Shown here in pieces: positions 43,721-64,000 of a stretch of 64,000 nt of DNA. The stretch lies in contig JAKCPI010002885.1 in assembly GCA_023213315.1 (NCBI GenBank), forward strand, positions 62,001 through 126,000, in the 5' to 3' direction. The DNA is from Euborellia annulipes. Lineage: Eukaryota; Arthropoda; Insecta; Dermaptera; Anisolabididae. The translations under genes and the position numbers were made by a program. A model generated the notes under the pieces. The model had not been told where the DNA came from. It saw only the letters and a program-made list of their open reading frames with translations, and did no database searches. How positions within the stretch are numbered: the stretch's first letter is position 1; each line of letters begins with the position of its first letter.

Positions 43721-45360
43721 ACCAACATTAGTATCCATCATCCATTTCACATTACAATATTATTTTTTTTTTATTTTGTTATTATCAGACCCGGATCCTA
43801 AGAAGAGCATCAGAGTTTAATACTATGACGAGGGGGATGAGGATGGAGGCAACTCCAAATCCGAAACTGTCAATTGTTTACAAAATCCAGTCACAAGTAG
43901 GGATGTGGTATCGAAAAAAAAAGTATCGATTCTTGTACTTGGTATCGTATCGATAGGAAAGTATCCATACCAGCAAAAGAAGGGGAGAAAAAGAACCAAA
44001 AACAGTATCGGAAGAAAAGTATCGATACCAATAAGTATCGAGTATTTTTTTAAGTATGAGAATTTTTAATATGACGTCTTATAAATCATGTGTGTATATT
44101 TTTCAAGTCTTTTCGTCATCTTAACATCGATCAAAGGGTACAGAAATCGAAAAAAGCGAAAAAATACCTTAGTAAAGTACAAGTAACCTTTGGCTGATGT
44201 GATTGAAATTTCTTGAAATACTTGCGACATAAGTACTTGGTTTAAGTATAAAATTTGAGTATCGAGAGTTTTTTCGTTTTTGAGTAATTCCCAATAACCC
44301 ACATTTTTTGATATTTCACTTGAAATTAATTTAATTTATTGTGAAATAAATCTTAAATTTCAAGAAGATCGATTCCAGTTAAAATATCAAAACATAATGT
44401 TTATGTAAATTTCTCCGAAAGAGATTTTATTGCTTTTAAATGTCCGTTTTATTGCTTTTCTTGAAATTGCCATTAAAAGGAGGCGATTCCCTTTTAGCTT
44501 GAATTTACGTCATTTTCACAATCATTTGAATTAATTTCAACTGAAATATCAAGTAAGAGCATTATTAAGAAGAAATATCTTAGTCTAGAATACGAGTACC
44601 TACCTCTTCATTTGTCGTGAGATGATGTTTTAAATTTCTTTTATTAAAAATATTTCTTTAAAATTTAAATTATTGTACTTATTTGTATGTACAATTCTCA
44701 TTTACCCTTTATCTTGCCCTCTCTCTTTGGCCCATTTGGCTATTTGTTAAATATAACATTTAATTTATTATTTTTTAATCAATGATAATTTATTTATTTG
44801 AGTGATAAATAATTTCTTTATTTTTGGAAAAATGATCCATTTCTCACCCTTCGTTTAGTCACCTGTTAGTACCTAGGGAGAGGGTAGCTTAGGATTAAAG
44901 ATCATAAATTTCTAGACTCAGATGCCCAAACGGATTCGGGTCTGAATATAATTATCATTATTATTTTATTTTATAATTTGTTAATCATGATGTGCTTAAT
45001 TTTAACCTTTTTTTTTTTTATTTAATTCACGTGCCAAAATATCTCATTATAAATGAGTAAGAGCCGTTTCACACATGCACGCGTCACGTCTAAACAACAC
45101 CGTTTTAGTAAACTCAAAGCAATATCTAATTTCAGAATAAATAATCTATATATACAGGATTTTCCACTTAATTCCTCCATTAAAAGTTTTTAAGCGAGGA
45201 GTTGAGAGAAAATTTTGTTTTAAATTATGTATTAACAACACTCTGTTTTGACCGCGATCACCACCTATGGAAATAATCTTAAATAACTAAAAATTTCAGA
45301 CATCAGATTATATATCTTAATTTTTAACGATTTATACAAAAATATATGGGGTATTTCATA
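43721..45360. other. 3' flank of the transporter: UTR and unassigned intergenic DNA
   Basis: The first AATAAA after the stop is near 44345, a possible but unproven poly(A) signal. At 43895-44045 there is a cluster of GTATCGATAC-like words, and 44150-44260 resembles a decayed Rep-1 end. The rest is AT-rich with no recognised feature. Confidence 0.4.
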
Positions 45361-45720
45361 CAGGGGAGTATATAGAATTTTTTTGGGGGAGGGGGGAGGC
45401 CGAACTCATTTTTAAATATCCCCCTCCCCCCATACACAAAGATATTTTTAAAATACGGGAACCCCGAGGAGCGCGGGCGCTCTCAAAGACAAATTTTCAT
45501 AAAATTTTTCTTTTTTTAATCTAAATATTTCCATAGCCCCAATGGTGCTGGAAAAAATGCTATTTCATTTTTTTTTTTATTAATATTTATTTATGCGTCG
45601 CACTTTTTCAAAGAAAAATAAAGTAAATGGCCATAAAAATATAGGTATTGGTTATATACCCTGTATATATGTATATAGATTTGAAAAATCTCGGGGGAGG
45701 GGGGGCTCTGATCTGAATGT
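45361..45720. mobile_element. hAT-type MITE, CAGGGG family, right end lost
   Basis: CAGGGGAGTATATAGAATTT at the left and the usual G/C runs inside. The expected right end is not recognisable. Confidence 0.55.
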
Positions 45721-45908
45721 GTCTTCCACCGCAGTAACAATATCGCTAGGTGGCGTTTAGATGAGATCCGTGCATGTGTAAAACGGCCCTAAGTCTTTTT
45801 TTTAAGACGAAAATTTTATGCCATTCCATTACGTTGATTTTTTTTTTTAATAATTGAATTGTTCATTTTTTTTCACATTTAAGTAAGCTTATGCACAATC
45901 ATTTAGAT

Positions 45909-46855
45909 CAGCGGTTCCGAAACCTAAAGGCTCCTCCAAACTCTCGCGAAGTTGAACGGGAGTGTGGAAGCTTTGCTCGGCCCGCTTCGTGCACTTCTAC
46001 TCGCCTGGTCTTACTTCGCTTACTTTTTCCATAACCAAAGTCATGAGGACGAAGAAACCCGAAGTACACCTCTAAACTTTCATATTTCCTCATTAGCCTT
46101 TCAGTGTCTTTTGCAATTTCATTGAGTGATTCTGATTTATTATTTCAAATTCATATTAATGAGTGAATGGACGCAAGATCTTCAATTGCAATTTCTTGAA
46201 GTTTTTCAACTGGAACCATTGATTTGGGATCCCAAACATACTAATCATAAAGATAAAAAAATAAATAAACAGCGCCTCCACCGTTTTTTAATTTTCTTCT
46301 TTAAAAAATTATAAACAAAATTATAATAGCTATATGCACAAATAGCAGCAGCAGCTCAAAGACGGCGCCAGCTTTTTCTCAGAGGGAGGCAGGGAGTGGG
46401 TCGAACTTACCAAAAGGAGAAGTCAATATACCATAGTTTTTTGAGCCCAGATCCGGACAGACGTCTGGGGGAAAATGGGAAACTTTAAATTAAAAAAAAT
46501 TTTTTATTTTTTAAATATAACAAATTTATAAAAAAAACCCCCCCCCTTTCAACTGACTGGGGGGGGGGGGGGGGGGCTTGCCCCCGTCACTTCAGCAGCT
46601 GCTGCTATTACTTCGGTGTCACTCATGGTACTGATGTGCTCGCGGAGTAACGCGAGAGTGTGGATGCTAGTTCCTCACCTCGTACAACCTTGGTGAGTCT
46701 CCTCGCCGTAATTACTCCGCGAGAATCTTAAGGGTTCTCTGGAAATCTCGTAATGGTTCTGCTAACAAAGACTAAATTCAGAAAGTCTTGGATTGGTCAC
46801 TAAAAATGCAATATGGAGTTGGGGTTCCGCAGCCAAAAAAGTTTGGAAACCGCTG
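45909..46855. mobile_element. 947-bp hAT-type non-autonomous element
   Basis: Ends CAGCGGTTCCGAAACC and GTTTGGAAACCGCTG; ATTTAGAT at 45901-45908 and 46856-46863. The longest hAT-like element here, with no transposase motif; the interior includes C and G runs at 46536-46575 and inverse CTCGCGAAGT / ACGCGAG words. Confidence 0.88.
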
Positions 46856-46869
46856 ATTTAGATGAATAG

Positions 46870-48130
46870 TTGTTAAAATCCATTAAATATTAAATATAAA
46901 AAACACATTTAAATTTTTTCCTTAAAAAAAAAAATCATCTACCATAAAAAAAAATTAATTATTAAATAATTTTGAATTATTTATAAAAATAAAAATATAT
47001 TCTTATTAATAATTTAAGAATTAAAATTATTTAAATTTATATATAATAATTGTTATTTATTTTATTTTGAAACTTTTTGGCGATTGCACCGGGGCCATTA
47101 ATTAAAAAAAAAATTATTTTGAAGACTTTTTTAACTTTTAATCAAATTTCAATCTCTTTATGTTATTGCAAAAAATTATTTATTTTTTGAAATAATTAAA
47201 TATATTTTGATGTTTTTATTAAAATGGTTTACTTAATTTAATTTTATTTTTTATCTGCAAATATTCAAGACTCATAAAAAGGGTTTATTAAACCATTAAC
47301 TGCCAAATATTAAACATAGAGGGTTGATTTACTAAAAATAGTATCCTAATTATATATTATTATTAATTATATTTATATATAATTTTACACTTTCTCGCAC
47401 ATTTATTTCTAATTAGTACAAAAAAAAATCTGAAGAATCAAAATTTTTAACAAAATTGGAAATAAATATGAGAAAAAAAATAAATATTTATTTACTATAT
47501 TTTTTTTTCCAGTCAAATTATAAAAATAATCTAGCTAACTACATTATAAAAACATGGTGTAAGTACTATTAGTAATCAACCAATTAACGTTATTTTTAAT
47601 ATTTTTACTTTATAATACAAAAAGTCTTCATTTAAAGAGATTACAAATAAAAAGGAGATTGAAAAGAAAAAAAAGTAAAAAAAAATTTTTTAATGAAATA
47701 AATTTATTTACTATTTATTAAGAGTGAACAAAACCATTTCTTTCATTTATATATGTAAAATACTTTTTTTTATAGTACTAATAATTAATTATAAGAATAT
47801 ATTTATATTAAAATACTTTTTTTTTTTTTTAAAATAAATAAAATATTTTGGGAATTGTTTTGATAAAAATCAAAATTATTTCAACTAAAGCAGCTTAATG
47901 AAAATTTTTCAATATTATTGCTGCCATTTATCACATTATATAGTTGAATAGATTATTTTTTAAATTTTTTTCTTAGTTTCTAGTATTTTTGACTAATCTA
48001 TATGATAATCATGTATAGGGGTTGCCAATTGTGCTTTTTACACAATTTTGAAAGTTCCTTTTTTTTTTTTAATATAGGGTTCCAAAAAAATGCCTGTTCA
48101 CCTCTCAAAAAGTTTTTTTTTTTAATAATT
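46870..48130. other. Very AT-rich intergenic DNA
   Basis: Homopolymeric A and T tracts, no features recognised. Confidence 0.35.
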
Positions 48131-48136
48131 TTTAAG

Positions 48137-48740
48137 ATCTAGCTTGCCAATAATAAATTAACCGGATTCAAGAAACAAAAGATAATCTATTTAACAAAAT
48201 TTCAAATCATAATAACAACATTTTTAATTCTAAACCCTTGCAGCATCTTCTATATTCTTTGAAGAACGTATCCAAAATGGCGCCACCTTATGCTTACGCT
48301 TGCTTCTATGACATCACGACCACTTCGGAATCACCAGTATAGGACTTAGCATGCCAATAATAAATTAACTGGACTCAGGAAATCAAAACATAATTTTCCT
48401 TTTCATTTAATAAAATTTAAAACCATAATAACAATAAAGAATTATATATATCATGTGTTGGTCCTTGAGGTATTTTTGAAAAACATATAAACAAATATTT
48501 ATTAATTTAAATAAGCGAAAAAGGTGGGTCCCCCGGGGGGTGCCCCCCCGGTCCTTGTGGTTTTCCCCCCACAACCCCCTCTTTTGGCCCCAAGGACCCC
48601 CCGCCCCGCGGGGCCCCCACTTTTTCCTTTTTTTTATTTTAATAAATACTTGGTTTTTGTTTTTTCATAATAACAATGTTAAACATTTTTAATTCTAACT
48701 CTATATTCTTTGACGAATATTTCTGTAGGTACAAATTTAA
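48137..48740. repeat. Duplicated segment, one copy split by a GC-rich foldback
   Basis: 48137-48300 (GCCAATAATAAATTAACCGG, TAACAACATTTTTAATTCTA, ATTCTTTGAAGAACG) recurs as 48345-48440 plus 48665-48740. The insert, about 48440-48665, is an inverted-repeat element centred on a C/G-rich 48525-48620. Confidence 0.55.
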
Positions 48741-48879
48741 TAATGCGGGCCCATTCAAAGGTGAAGCTGCTCTCGTCGTACTATTTATATTAAACCAGTA
48801 CGTTTCTTTATTTCATTTGAATATTTAATTTGGAAATTTTTTTTCAGTCAAAAGCGTCATAATGTGGAAGTAACTTTCA

Positions 48880-49030
48880 TGGAAGTATACTGAGGTGGGT
48901 TCCCTTTCCTTCCTCAGGAGGAGGGATCACAAATGAAGTCGGTTGCCAGGTGGTGGATTTGAACCTGAGTTGCATTTAAATTAGGATTATCTGCTTTATT
49001 CTTTCGGTTAATCGCTTCAATGGCTATAAG
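48880..49030 (-). mobile_element. tRNA-headed SINE fragment
   Basis: On the - strand the B-box-like GGTTCAAATCC and a GGCAACCGACTT block, related to 62793-63110. Decayed. Confidence 0.4.
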
Positions 49031-49226
49031 ATATAGAAAAACATTTATTTATCTATTATAATAATAAATAATAATAAATACCTAAGTATTTTAATTAAAT
49101 AAAAAAAAAAAAATTTACAATTTTATATCCTGCTATGTTTTATAATATTTCTAGCAAATAAATTAAGACTTTTTATATGTTTAGTAACTTTCTTAGAGTT
49201 GGCAATCCCTAATCATGCATCAGGAA

Positions 49227-63933
<14,707 letters not shown>

Positions 63934-64000
63934 CTGGGGAAAAATAGAAAAATTTACTATTCATATTTATTTAAATTAATTGTAGCTAATTTAATTTCTG

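Overview
This is eukaryotic, almost certainly arthropod, nuclear DNA: strongly AT-rich, intron-rich and dominated by small non-autonomous transposable elements. The species cannot be named from the sequence. Two real protein-coding genes are visible, arranged tail to tail.

(1) A plasma-membrane excitatory amino acid (glutamate/aspartate) transporter of the SLC1/EAAT family runs on the + strand. Nine phase-compatible exons lie between 20854 and 43720. A short first coding exon (5660-5691) is proposed behind a TATA-less Inr+DPE promoter near 5595, separated by a 15-kb intron. The protein would be about 502 residues (478 from the internal ATG), close to insect EAATs. The substrate-site residues NMDG and the DRFR arginine are present, but the HP1 serine motif is altered.

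(2) The 3' part of the myosin VI heavy chain gene runs on the - strand, from 63933 down to the stop at 49227. Fifteen exons encode 820 residues: second half of the motor, converter with the myosin-VI insert, IQ-like helix, charged helical tail, MIU-like ubiquitin-binding helix and the RRL/WWY cargo-binding domain. The 5' half of the gene lies beyond the right edge.

Region by region. 1-5400: nested repeats. 5400-5700: the only unique GC-richer island, proposed transporter promoter. 5700-20850: intron 1 with SINEs, foldback elements and hAT-type MITEs. 20854-43720: transporter exons, with a 10.6-kb intron (26194-36831) carrying a 27-bp minisatellite, mariner relics and foldbacks. 43721-49226: intergenic, with a 947-bp hAT element that has a perfect 8-bp target duplication. 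49227-63933: myosin VI exons and repeat-filled introns.

Repeat families recognised by comparing copies inside the window: a (GAA)n-tailed SINE called SINE-A here (12 copies, all on the + strand); tRNA-headed SINE pieces; a ~0.6-1 kb dispersed repeat called Rep-1; several hAT MITE families with 8-bp target duplications; Tc1/mariner-type MITEs; mariner transposase relics; and a set of foldback elements. The foldbacks repeatedly carry a small structure resembling a hammerhead ribozyme core: CTGANGA, a stem whose two sides change together between families, GAAAC, GTC, all enclosed by a second stem. That motif is the most interesting candidate system here. It deviates from a canonical hammerhead by one extra nucleotide before stem II and by having no loop on stem III.
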